A stretch of DNA of 64,000 nucleotides, taken from assembly GCF_003248515.1 (NCBI RefSeq), contig NZ_QFOB01000006.1, positions 62,001-126,000 on the forward strand, written 5' to 3'. Position numbers and translations under genes: made by a program. The stretch is from Sphingomonas sp. Its GTDB lineage: Bacteria; Pseudomonadota; Alphaproteobacteria; Sphingomonadales; Sphingomonadaceae. The notes beneath the pieces were generated by a model that was not told where the DNA came from, searched no databases, and saw nothing but the letters and a program-made list of their open reading frames with translations. Of this stretch, positions 8,510 through 16,579 are shown piece by piece (the first letter of the stretch is position 1; each line of letters begins with the position of its first letter).

Positions 8510-10033
8510 ATGTCCGAACCTTTCTATATCACGACCGCGATCAGCTATCCGAACGGCGCGCCGCATATCGGCCATGCCTATGAGGCGATCGCGACCGATG
8601 CGATCGCGCGGTACCAGCGGCTGCGCGGGCGCGAGGTGCTGTTCACCACCGGCACGGACGAGCATGGCCTGAAAATGGCGCAGACGGCGCGCAACCGGGG
8701 GATAACGCCGCTGGAACTGGCCGATGAAATGTCGGCCCAGTTCAGGCGGATGGACGAGACGTTGAACATCTCGTTCGATCGCTTCATCCGCACCACCGAG
8801 CCCGCCCATTATGAGGCGAGCCAGGCCATCTGGCGCGCGATGGTGGCCAAGGGGGACATCTATCTCGGCCGCTATGAAGGCTGGTATTCGGTTCGCGACG
8901 AAGCCTTTTACGGCGAGGAGGAACTGATCGAAGGCGAGGGGGACGCGAAGCTTTCGCCGCAGGGAACGCCTGTCGAATGGACGGTGGAGGAGAGCTGGTT
9001 TTTCAGGCTCTCGGCTTATGCCGACAAGCTTCTGGAACTCTATGAAAGCCAGCCCGATTTCATCCGCCCCGAAAGCCGCCGCAATGAAGTGGCCAGCTTC
9101 GTGCGCGGCGGCCTTTCCGATCTTTCGGTCTCGCGCACCAGCTTCGATTGGGGTGTGCCGGTGCCGGATGCGCCCGGCCATGTGATGTATGTGTGGGTGG
9201 ACGCGCTCACCAATTATCTCACCAGCACCGGCTATCCCGATCGCGCCGGGCCGCTCTCGAAATTCTGGGATGCCCGTGCCACGCACATCATCGGCAAGGA
9301 TATCGTGCGCTTCCACGCAGTGTATTGGCCCGCTTTCCTGATGTCGGCGGATCTGCCGCTGCCTGCCCAGGTCTTCGGTCACGGCTTCCTGCTGAACCGG
9401 GGTGAAAAGATGTCCAAATCGGTCGGCAATGTCGTCGATCCGATCGGCATGGCCGAAACCTATGGTGTCGATCAGCTGCGCTATTTCCTGCTGCGCGAAG
9501 TGAGCTTCGGCCAGGACGGCAGCTACAGCCACGAAGCGATCGTCACGCGCTCCAACGCGGATCTCGCCAATGGGCTCGGCAATCTGGCGCAGCGATGCCT
9601 CAGCATCATCGCCAAGAATTGCGATGGCAAGGTGCCCGCGAGCGGCGTCCCAAGCGAACTTCGCACCGTGCTGGCGACGGCGAAGGAGAAGCTGGACGAG
9701 GCGATGGGGGCGCTCGCCCCGCATCGCGCGCTGGAGGCGATCTGGGAAGCGGTGGGCGAGGCCAATCGCTATTTCGCGGATATGGCCCCCTGGTCGTTGC
9801 GCAAAACCGATCCGGTGGCGGCTGACGCCGTGCTTTATGAGACGGCCGAGGCGATCCGGCAGCTCGCCATCCTCGTCCGCTGGGCGATCCCGGCGAGCGC
9901 CGATGCGCTGCTCGATCAGCTCGCGCAGGCACCGGAGGCGCGCAGTTTCGCGGCGCTCGCGCATCCTCTTGCACCGGGCACGACGCTGCCCGCGCCACAG
10001 GGCGTGTTCCCGCGCTGGACCGATCCCGCCTGA
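8510..10033 (+). CDS. metG: Methionyl-tRNA synthetase
   Basis: 507 aa. Charges tRNA-Met. It is a class I enzyme with a HIGH-type motif (PHIGHAYEA) and KMSKS (GEKMSKSVGN). It is the short form: there is no Zn-knuckle Cys set in the connective peptide and no C-terminal tRNA-binding EMAP/Arc1 domain, as is usual in alphaproteobacteria. The ATG at 8510 gives the expected start MSEPFYITTAISYPNG; the open frame upstream overlaps holB and is not conserved-looking. Confidence 0.96.
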   Translation: MSEPFYITTAISYPNGAPHIGHAYEAIATDAIARYQRLRGREVLFTTGTDEHGLKMAQTARNRGITPLELADEMSAQFRRMDETLNISFDRFIRTTEPAHYEASQAIWRAMVAKGDIYLGRYEGWYSVRDEAFYGEEELIEGEGDAKLSPQGTPVEWTVEESWFFRLSAYADKLLELYESQPDFIRPESRRNEVASFVRGGLSDLSVSRTSFDWGVPVPDAPGHVMYVWVDALTNYLTSTGYPDRAGPLSKFWDARATHIIGKDIVRFHAVYWPAFLMSADLPLPAQVFGHGFLLNRGEKMSKSVGNVVDPIGMAETYGVDQLRYFLLREVSFGQDGSYSHEAIVTRSNADLANGLGNLAQRCLSIIAKNCDGKVPASGVPSELRTVLATAKEKLDEAMGALAPHRALEAIWEAVGEANRYFADMAPWSLRKTDPVAADAVLYETAEAIRQLAILVRWAIPASADALLDQLAQAPEARSFAALAHPLAPGTTLPAPQGVFPRWTDPA

Positions 10034-10073
10034 ACGCTGGACAGCGCGCACGGAGCAAGGCAGTCTGTTCTGT

Positions 10074-10316
10074 ATGAGCGACGAATTCGACTGGGCACGG
10101 CCCTGCATCCTGCATTCCCGATCCGACACCGGATCCGAAATGTATTTCGATTTCGAGAAGCTGGACGAAGGCCCGCTTTCCGCGATGATCGCGAGGGTCG
10201 TTTCCATGACCCCGGCGGATCGGTCGCGCGTGATCGTGGATGTGCCGGGCAAGGGCAATCTCACGGTGGGAGAGGTGCTGGCACTGGCGGAACGCCCGGA
10301 TTTCCCCACGATCTGA
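10074..10316 (+). CDS. Small hypothetical protein between metG and tatD
   Basis: 80 aa, ATG at 10074 preceded by a GGAGCAAGG purine stretch. The protein is acidic at the N-terminus (MSDEFDWARPCILHSRS), with a central helix (FEKLDEGPLSAMIARVVSM) and a possible beta-strand segment SRVIVDVPGKGNL. No family is recognised. It sits in line with the metG-tatD run, 40 bases after metG and 67 before tatD. Codon composition matches the neighbours, which favours a real gene. Function unknown. Confidence 0.6.
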   Translation: MSDEFDWARPCILHSRSDTGSEMYFDFEKLDEGPLSAMIARVVSMTPADRSRVIVDVPGKGNLTVGEVLALAERPDFPTI

Positions 10317-10383
10317 GCGGAAAATCGCGCGCGACGCAGAAGGCGGGTGACGCGCCGCCGCGTGCCCATTATCCCGGCTCGCG

Positions 10384-11160
10384 ATGCTGATCGATAGCCA
10401 CTGTCACCTGAACTATAAGGGCCTCGTCGAGGACCAGCCGACCATATTGGCCCGTGCGCGCGATCGTGGCGTGACGGGCATGCTCAACATTTCGACGCGC
10501 GAGAGCGAATGGGGCGATGTGATCGCCACGGCCGAGCGCGAAGCGGATGTCTGGGCCTCCGTCGGCATCCATCCGCACGAGGCGGATACGCATCCGGATA
10601 TGCATGCGGCGCGCCTGATCGAGGCGGCGGCCCATCCCCGCGTGATCGGGATCGGCGAAACCGGCCTCGATTATTATTACGACCATTCGGATCGCGACCG
10701 GCAGAAGGCGAGCTTCCGCGCCCATATCGAGGCATCGCGCACGACGGGGCTCCCGATCATCATCCACACGCGCGATGCGGAGGATGATACGGCCGCGATC
10801 CTGGCGGATGAGATGGGGAGGGGGGCCTTTCCGGCGCTGATCCACTGCTTCACGGCGAGTGCCGATTTCGCGGCCAGGGCATTGGAACTCGGCCTTTACA
10901 TTTCAATCTCGGGGATCGTGACGTTCAAGAACGCCAGGGATCTGGCGGCCACGGCGGCGACTTTGCCCGAAGATCGCCTGCTGGTGGAAACCGATGCGCC
11001 GTTCCTCGCGCCGGTGCCGCACCGGGGCAAGACCGGCGAACCGGCATTCGTGGCCGATACGACGGCATTTCTCGCAAATCTGCGCGGCGTTTCGGTCGAG
11101 CGGCTCTCCGAGCGAACGAGCGCCAACTTCTTCCGCCTGTTCGCCAAGGCGCGGGCATGA
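10384..11160 (+). CDS. tatD: TatD-family metal-dependent hydrolase
   Basis: 258 aa, normal family length. It is an amidohydrolase-fold protein with metal ligands in IDSHCHLNY (HxH), GETGLDYYY, IIHTRDA, IHCFTA and ETDAPFLAP. TatD/YcfH/YcfH-like enzymes are DNases or D-aminoacyl-tRNA deacylase-related hydrolases; the substrate here cannot be told. It is the standard neighbour of metG-tmk-holB in many bacteria. The MBL-fold gene begins 10 bases after its stop. Confidence 0.93.
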   Translation: MLIDSHCHLNYKGLVEDQPTILARARDRGVTGMLNISTRESEWGDVIATAEREADVWASVGIHPHEADTHPDMHAARLIEAAAHPRVIGIGETGLDYYYDHSDRDRQKASFRAHIEASRTTGLPIIIHTRDAEDDTAAILADEMGRGAFPALIHCFTASADFAARALELGLYISISGIVTFKNARDLAATAATLPEDRLLVETDAPFLAPVPHRGKTGEPAFVADTTAFLANLRGVSVERLSERTSANFFRLFAKARA

Positions 11161-11170
11161 AGGCTTCCCT

Positions 11171-11938
11171 GTGAAGGCGGTCATGCTCGGTTGCGGCACG
11201 TCATCGGGCGTGCCGCGGATCGGCGGCGATTGGGGCAATTGCGATCCGGCCGACCCACGCAATCGCCGCACGCGCGCATCGATCGCGATCATGAGCGGGG
11301 CGACGACGATCCTCGTCGACACGGGGCCGGATATGCGCGCGCAATTGCTGGCAACCGGAATCGGCGCGATCGACGCGGTGATCTGGACGCACGAACATGC
11401 CGATCACACGCATGGCATCGATGATCTGCGCCAGCTTTTCCATGTTCGGGGTGCGCCGATCCCCGGATACAGCAATGTCGCCACGCTGGGTGTGCTCAAC
11501 GAGCGCTTCGCCTATGTCTTCACTGGCAGGTCCGGCTATCCCGCGTCGGCGACCGGGCATGTTCTGGGGCAGGACGCGACGATCGGAGATATCAGGATCC
11601 GGAGCGTGGAAATGCCGCATGGCGAAATCGTCTCGCTCGGGCTTCGCTTCGATCTCGATGGGAAGAGCATCGGCTATGCCACGGATTTCCATGCCGTGAC
11701 GCCTGAAATGGACGCGCTCTTCTCGGGGCTCGACATCTGGATCGTGGATGCGCTGCGGCGCAAGCCGCATCCGACGCATCCGCATCTGGCGATGATCCTG
11801 GACGCGATCGATCGGCTGAAGCCCGGTCGCGCGATCCTGACGCACATGGATCAATCGATGGATTATGCGACGCTCGCGGCGGACCTGCCGCCAGGCATCG
11901 AGCCGGGCTATGACGGATTGGAAGCGATAGCGGCATGA
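11171..11938 (+). CDS. Metallo-beta-lactamase-fold hydrolase (PhnP-like)
   Basis: 255 aa. It has the metal-binding HxHxDH motif (WTHEHADHTHGID), an early TSSGVPRIG stretch and CDPADPRNRRTR typical of PhnP/phosphoribosyl cyclic phosphodiesterase-like proteins. Later metal ligands appear as YATDFHA and ILTHMD. The GTG at 11171 is chosen because GAAGG at 11159-11163 lies 7 bases upstream; an internal ATG at 11183 is the alternative. The gene commonly follows tatD in alphaproteobacteria. A role in cyclic phosphate or phosphodiester hydrolysis is inferred. Its stop overlaps the next small gene. Confidence 0.87.
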   Translation: MKAVMLGCGTSSGVPRIGGDWGNCDPADPRNRRTRASIAIMSGATTILVDTGPDMRAQLLATGIGAIDAVIWTHEHADHTHGIDDLRQLFHVRGAPIPGYSNVATLGVLNERFAYVFTGRSGYPASATGHVLGQDATIGDIRIRSVEMPHGEIVSLGLRFDLDGKSIGYATDFHAVTPEMDALFSGLDIWIVDALRRKPHPTHPHLAMILDAIDRLKPGRAILTHMDQSMDYATLAADLPPGIEPGYDGLEAIAA

Positions 11939-12114
11939 ACGAGAACCAGCTTCTGTCGCTCGTTGCGGGCATGATGGTGCTGGTGATCGTGATCGGCGGC
12001 CTCGCGCGGCGGCGGATGAAGCCGGGTGAGAGCCTGAGGCTGGCGCTGATCTGGATCGCAATCATCGTGACGGCGACAGTGGCGGTAACCCTGGTCCGCC
12101 GCTTCCTGCACTGA
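11935..12114 (+). CDS. 59-residue two-helix membrane protein
   Basis: ATG at 11935 overlaps the stop of the MBL-fold gene (ATGA), implying coupled translation. The 59-aa product has two clear transmembrane helices (about residues 6-23, LSLVAGMMVLVIVIGGLA, and 35-52, LALIWIAIIVTATVAVTLV), separated by a basic loop RRRMKPGES and ending in RRFLH. The positive-inside rule suggests the loop is cytoplasmic. No family is recognised. The tight overlap, membrane pattern and neighbour-like codon use support a real gene. Confidence 0.7.
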   Translation: MNENQLLSLVAGMMVLVIVIGGLARRRMKPGESLRLALIWIAIIVTATVAVTLVRRFLH

Positions 12115-12126
12115 TCCATATTTTAC

Positions 12127-12140
12127 ATAATATATATTAT
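12127..12140. promoter_or_regulatory. AT-only palindrome just upstream of mazG
   Basis: ATAATATATATTAT is a perfect 14-bp palindrome composed only of A and T, in a very GC-rich region and 11 bases before the mazG ATG. It lies inside a longer AT-rich run (12118-12140). It could be an operator, or the -10 region of a promoter giving a short leader. No regulator is identified. Confidence 0.4.
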
Positions 12141-12151
12141 CGAGATGAAGA

Positions 12152-13006
12152 ATGACGCAGCCCGCAACCGATCAGTCTGAAAATCCGATCGGCCCCCCGC
12201 CGACCGAGCAGCCCGTCCGCGCGCCCGATCCTGCTGCAAATACTGCTTCGGCTGCGGAAGATGCGCTGCGCCGGCTGATCGCGATCATGGCGAAGCTGCG
12301 CGATCCGGAAACGGGCTGTCCGTGGGATGTCGAACAGACGTTCGCCACGATCGCGCCTTACACCATCGAGGAGGCCTACGAGGTTGCCGATGCCTGCGCA
12401 TCCGGCGATCTGCCGGCGCTGAAGGATGAACTGGGCGATCTGCTGCTACAGGTCGTTTTCCATGCGCGGATCGCCGAAGAGCTGGGTGCCTTCGCTTTCG
12501 CCGATGTGGCAAATGCCATTTCGGCGAAGATGATCCGGCGGCATCCGCACGTTTTCAGCGATGCGCCGCGCTCGAACGGGCATGGTCAGTGGGAAGCGAT
12601 CAAGGCCGAGGAGCGCAGGGAAAAGCCGATCGATCCGAGCGCGCTGGCGGGGGTCGCACTGGCTCTGCCCGGGCTCATGCGCGCGGAAAAGCTGCAGAAG
12701 CGCGCCGCGCGAACAGGTTTCGACTGGCCGGACGCCGAGGGCGCACGCGCGAAAATCGTCGAGGAAATGGACGAGATCGCGACGGCGGGCGATGCGGCCG
12801 CGCGCGAGGAAGAGATGGGCGACCTGCTCTTCTCGGTCGTCAATTACGCGCGCAAGCTGGGCGTGGATCCGGAAGTGGCGCTGCGCGCCGGGAACGCGAA
12901 GTTCGAACGACGCTTCCGCATGATGGAAGGCATGGCCGGTGACGCTTTTTCCGGCCTGTCGCTGGAGGAAAAAGAAGCCCTTTGGCAACGCGCCAAGCAA
13001 GGCTGA
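12152..13006 (+). CDS. mazG: Nucleoside triphosphate pyrophosphohydrolase MazG
   Basis: 284 aa. Hydrolyses (d)NTPs to monophosphates plus PPi, a housecleaning and stress-response role. It has two MazG domains: the first (about 40-140) with DPETGCPWDVEQT, EEAYEVADA and ELGDLLLQVVFHARIA, the second with EEMDEIATA and EEMGDLLFSVVNYARK. The ExxE...ExxD metal-binding pattern is visible in both. The first 35 residues are a Pro-rich, probably disordered extension not seen in E. coli MazG. It converges with hflX, with only 57 bases between the stops. Confidence 0.94.
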   Translation: MTQPATDQSENPIGPPPTEQPVRAPDPAANTASAAEDALRRLIAIMAKLRDPETGCPWDVEQTFATIAPYTIEEAYEVADACASGDLPALKDELGDLLLQVVFHARIAEELGAFAFADVANAISAKMIRRHPHVFSDAPRSNGHGQWEAIKAEERREKPIDPSALAGVALALPGLMRAEKLQKRAARTGFDWPDAEGARAKIVEEMDEIATAGDAAAREEEMGDLLFSVVNYARKLGVDPEVALRAGNAKFERRFRMMEGMAGDAFSGLSLEEKEALWQRAKQG

Positions 13007-13063
13007 ATTCCGGGGTCACGCCCCCCCTTGCGGAGGCGCGCGACGTTTGCGGGCCTGACCGGA

Positions 13064-14398
13064 TCAGCGCGCGGCCGCGTTGCGGACCTGGAAACGATCC
13101 CATTCGGCCGGCGCCAAACGGACGTCGAGAGTCATCGTCTCGGCCTCGACCTCCTGCGCCAGAACTTCGCCATGTTCGTGCAGCCATGCGATCGCGGCGC
13201 CGTCCGCCACCGGAAGCGTGAGCCGATGGATCTCGGCACCGGCCAGCAGGCGATCGGATACGATCCGCCGCAGCGCATCGATCCCCTCCCCGGTCAAAGC
13301 CGAAATGGCGGCGACATCCTCGCGCCGATGCGCCTCGGTCGTCAGCCTCTCCCTTTCCTCGGGATCGAGCGCGTCGAGCTTGTTCCACACTTCCAGGATC
13401 GGCGCGGGTAGATCGGATCCCTCCCCGCCTATCTCCGCCTCCGGCCCCACCCCGATCTCGCCCAGCACGGCGAGCACGTCCGCCCGCTGCGCGTCGCTGT
13501 CAGGATGTGCGATATCGCGGACATGGAGGATCAGGTCGGCAGCGGTGACTTCTTCCAGAGTGGCCCGGAACGCGGCGACCAGCTGGGTCGGCAGATCGGA
13601 GACGAAACCTACCGTGTCCGACAGGATCACCTTGTCGAGACCCGGCAGCGAAATCTGGCGCATCGTGGGATCGAGCGTTGCGAACAGAAGGTTTTCCGCC
13701 ATGACCTCGGCACCGGTCATGCGATTGAAAAGAGTTGATTTTCCGGCGTTGGTATAGCCGACCAGTGCCACCACCGGCCAGGGCGCGCGCTCGCGGCGGG
13801 CACGATGCAGGCCGCGAGTCTTGCGAACCTGTTCCAGCTCGCGACGCAGCTTCGCCATGCGATCGCGGATCATCCGGCGATCGGCCTCGATCTGGGTTTC
13901 GCCCGGCCCGCCGAGAAAGCCGAAGCCACCACGCTGACGCTCAAGGTGCGTCCAACTCCGCACGAGGCGGCCCGCCTGATAATCGAGATGGGCAAGTTCA
14001 ACCTGAAGCCGCCCCTCGGCGGTGGCGGCGCGCTCGCCGAAAATCTCCAGGATCAACCCGGTGCGATCGATCACCTTTGTCTGAGCGGCCTTTTCCAGAT
14101 TCTGCTGCTGGACGGGCGTGAGTGCGGCATCGACCACGACCAGCTCGGCCTCCACCATGCGCGCGGCGAGGGCGATCTGCTCGACCTGGCCCGAGCCGAA
14201 CAGCGTGGCGGGCTTGGGCTGGCGAACGCGGAAGGACAGGCGATCGACCACATCAAGCCCGATCGCGGCGGCCAGACCGGCCGCCTCCTCCAGGCGTGAC
14301 TCCGTATCGCGCAGCACATCGCTGCGCTCGGGCAAGGCGATCACGGCGCGTGCGCCGCGCGTCACCTCGTCAACCGTCTCGCGCTGGAAACCGCTCAT
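13064..14398 (-). CDS. hflX: GTPase HflX
   Basis: 444 aa. A ribosome-associated GTPase that splits stalled 70S ribosomes under stress. An N-terminal HflX domain is followed by a Gly-rich linker (RGGFGFLGGPGETQIEADRR) and a TRAFAC G domain with G1 GYTNAGKSTLF, G3 DTVGF and G4 NKLD. Residues after about 390 form a variable C-terminal domain. The ATG at 14398 gives the N-terminus MSGFQRETVDEV. It lies 146 bases downstream of hfq on the same strand, the widely conserved hfq-hflX pair. Confidence 0.95.
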   Translation of the reverse strand: MSGFQRETVDEVTRGARAVIALPERSDVLRDTESRLEEAAGLAAAIGLDVVDRLSFRVRQPKPATLFGSGQVEQIALAARMVEAELVVVDAALTPVQQQNLEKAAQTKVIDRTGLILEIFGERAATAEGRLQVELAHLDYQAGRLVRSWTHLERQRGGFGFLGGPGETQIEADRRMIRDRMAKLRRELEQVRKTRGLHRARRERAPWPVVALVGYTNAGKSTLFNRMTGAEVMAENLLFATLDPTMRQISLPGLDKVILSDTVGFVSDLPTQLVAAFRATLEEVTAADLILHVRDIAHPDSDAQRADVLAVLGEIGVGPEAEIGGEGSDLPAPILEVWNKLDALDPEERERLTTEAHRREDVAAISALTGEGIDALRRIVSDRLLAGAEIHRLTLPVADGAAIAWLHEHGEVLAQEVEAETMTLDVRLAPAEWDRFQVRNAAAR

Positions 14399-14544
14399 GG
14401 CGTTCGAACCCGGAAAGAGGGATCTTGTTTCAGGAGGAGCAACCTTTCGTCACGTCACAAGGACGGGCGCCCGACCGCGGCAAGCCCGGCGGGGTCCCGT
14501 CGTTGTGGAAGATGCCGAAAAGCAACGGCGCGGCCGAAGGCGCC

Positions 14545-15027
14545 TCACTCGTCGCCTTCATCCTCATCCGTCATCAGGTTCAGCGGGCGCATCGGCTGCA
14601 CGGTCGAGATGGCGTGCTTATAGACGAGCTGGCTCATCCCATCGCGACGCAGCAGCATGCAGAACAGATCATAGGCCGCGATCTCGCCCTGAAGCATCAC
14701 GCCATTGACGAGGAACATCGTCACCGGATCGCCCGACTTGCGGACGGCCGCGAGGAAGATTTCCTGCAGAAGCTGGGATTTCTTGTCCTCGAATGCCTTG
14801 TCGATCTCGGCCAGATCGATCGGATGCGCGGGCATCACCGTCGAGATGGCATGCTTGTAGATCAGTTGGCTCTGTCCATCACGGCGCAGCAGCACCGAGA
14901 AATTGTCGAACCAGGTGATGATTCCCTGGAGCTTCACGCCCTTTACCAGGAACATCGTTACCGGCGTCTTGGACTTGCGCAGCGTATTCAGGAACACGTC
15001 CTGAAGATTGTTGACCTTATCGGCCAT
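14545..15027 (-). CDS. hfq: Tandem-domain RNA chaperone Hfq
   Basis: 160 aa, about twice E. coli Hfq core length. Two Sm/Hfq domains sit head to tail: domain 1 about 7-66 and domain 2 about 85-144, joined by a roughly 18-residue Asp/Glu/Lys-rich linker, with an acidic tail DEDEGDE. Both carry YKHA (57-60, 136-139), the proximal-site Gln (Q9, Q88) and LQG. They differ elsewhere: the Asn of FLN in domain 1 is Ala in domain 2, the distal-face Lys (K32) is Met111, and the rim basic patch RKSK is RKSG. Three chains could therefore form a pseudo-hexameric ring. The ATG at 15027 (MADKVNNLQ) is preferred over the upstream in-frame start. Confidence 0.95.
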   Translation of the reverse strand: MADKVNNLQDVFLNTLRKSKTPVTMFLVKGVKLQGIITWFDNFSVLLRRDGQSQLIYKHAISTVMPAHPIDLAEIDKAFEDKKSQLLQEIFLAAVRKSGDPVTMFLVNGVMLQGEIAAYDLFCMLLRRDGMSQLVYKHAISTVQPMRPLNLMTDEDEGDE

Positions 15028-15113
15028 CGTCCGGTTCTCCGGCCTTGGCGGGTCGTGGCCCGCGTAGCGCCCTTCATGGGCGTCATGCGCCCCGCCGGCT
15101 GCGGAGCGCTCCG

Positions 15114-15141
15114 AATGTATGTTTTTTGCAGCGCAGCACAA
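15114..15141 (-). promoter_or_regulatory. Candidate hfq promoter
   Basis: On the minus strand, TTGTGC (15136-15141) and TACATT (15114-15119) are separated by 16 bp containing an A6 run. This is a reasonable housekeeping sigma-factor arrangement in the 140-bp gap between ntrX and hfq, about 87 bases before the hfq start. Assigned by eye only. Confidence 0.3.
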
Positions 15142-15167
15142 GCTTTAATCGAGGCATTGGGCTCGCG

Positions 15168-16553
15168 TCATTCCTCGTCGGAACGCGGATCGGCCAACCC
15201 CAGCGTCTTCAGCTTCCGGTGAAGCGCCGATCTTTCCATCCCGATAAAGGTCGCCGTGCGGCTGATATTGCCGGAAAAGCGGCGGATCTGGACGCGCAGA
15301 TATTCACGCTCGAACGTTTCCCGCGCTTCGCGCAGCGGCGTGCCCATGATGGATCGCGCGGCATTGCCGGAGACGAGTTCGGTCTGCCCGCTGGTAATTT
15401 CCTGCGGCAGCATGTCCACGTCGATCATCGCCAGCCGATCGCCCGGGGCAAGGATGATGGTCCGCTCGATCACGTTGCGAAGCTGGCGGACATTGCCCGG
15501 CCAGTCATAGGCCTGCAACGCGGCCAGTGCCTCGGCGCCCAGAACCGGTGTGGCGACGCGACGCTCGGCGGCGAAGCGCGCGACGAAACGCTCGGCCAGC
15601 GGCGGCACGTCCTCGCGCCGTTCGCCCAGCGGCGGGAGATGAACCGGAACGACATTGAGCCGATAATAGAGATCTTCGCGGAAGCGGCCGGCGGCAATCT
15701 CCTCCGAAAGATCGCGCGCGGTGGCCGAAACGACACGAACGTCGACCTTCACGGTGCGCGTGCCGCCCACGCGGCTGAAGCTCTGATCGGTCAGAACACG
15801 CAGGATGCGGGCCTGCGTCGTCAGCGGCATATCCGCTATCTCGTCGAGAAACAGGGTGCCGCCATGCGCCGCCTCCAGCAGGCCGGGGCGGACCAGTTCG
15901 CCCCCCTCCTCCACGCCGAACAATTCCTCCTCGACGCGATCGGGCGTCATCCGCGCTGCCGCGACCACCACGAAAGCGCCGCTCGCGCGCGCGCTCCAGT
16001 CGTGCAGCAGGCGGGCGGCGACTTCCTTGCCGACGCCGGCCGGCCCGGTGATGAGGACACGGCTGCCCGTGGCCGCCACGCGCTTGAGCGTGGCGCGCAC
16101 CGAATTGATCGCGCTGGAGGCGCCGGTCAGCTCCGCCTCTTCGCCGAAGCGCTCCTTGAGGGACGCGTTTTCGCGGCGCAGGCGATCGGTCTCGGTGGCG
16201 CGGGCGACGAGATGGAGCAGACGCTCGCTCTCGAACGGCTTCTCGATGAAATCGATCGCTCCCTGCCGGACAGCGGCGACAGCGGTGTCGAGCGTGCCGT
16301 GGCCGGACACGACGATCACCGGCAGCGAGGGATCGCGCCGCTTGATCTCCGCCAGAAGCTCCAGCCCGTCGAGCCGGGAGCCCTGCAACCAGACGTCGAG
16401 CAGGGCAAGGCTCGGCCGTCTTTCGGCGATCGCGGCGAGCGCGGCATCGGCATTGCCGGCCGTGCGCGCATGATAGCCTTCATCCTCGAGCACGCCTGCA
16501 ACAAGCTCGCGAATGTCGGCTTCATCGTCGACGACCAGAATATCGAGGGCCAT
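15168..16553 (-). CDS. ntrX: NtrX response regulator (AAA+ type, no GAFTGA loop)
   Basis: 461 aa. Receiver domain (residues 1-120; phosphoacceptor Asp in LALLDVWLQGSRLDG), AAA+ domain (about 140-370; Walker A GPAGVGKE, Walker B GGTLFLDEIADMP) and a Fis-type HTH at the C-terminus (ISRTATFIGMERSALHRKLKTLG). Where sigma-54 activators have GAFTGA, this protein reads FGVEEGGELVRPGLLE, so contact with sigma-54 is unlikely. That is a known trait of alphaproteobacterial NtrX. The partner kinase NtrY lies 26 bases upstream. The pair is linked to nitrogen, redox and envelope control in related bacteria. Confidence 0.93.
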   Translation of the reverse strand: MALDILVVDDEADIRELVAGVLEDEGYHARTAGNADAALAAIAERRPSLALLDVWLQGSRLDGLELLAEIKRRDPSLPVIVVSGHGTLDTAVAAVRQGAIDFIEKPFESERLLHLVARATETDRLRRENASLKERFGEEAELTGASSAINSVRATLKRVAATGSRVLITGPAGVGKEVAARLLHDWSARASGAFVVVAAARMTPDRVEEELFGVEEGGELVRPGLLEAAHGGTLFLDEIADMPLTTQARILRVLTDQSFSRVGGTRTVKVDVRVVSATARDLSEEIAAGRFREDLYYRLNVVPVHLPPLGERREDVPPLAERFVARFAAERRVATPVLGAEALAALQAYDWPGNVRQLRNVIERTIILAPGDRLAMIDVDMLPQEITSGQTELVSGNAARSIMGTPLREARETFEREYLRVQIRRFSGNISRTATFIGMERSALHRKLKTLGLADPRSDEE

Positions 16554-16579
16554 GCGTCAATTCTCTCCGTGAGTTATGG

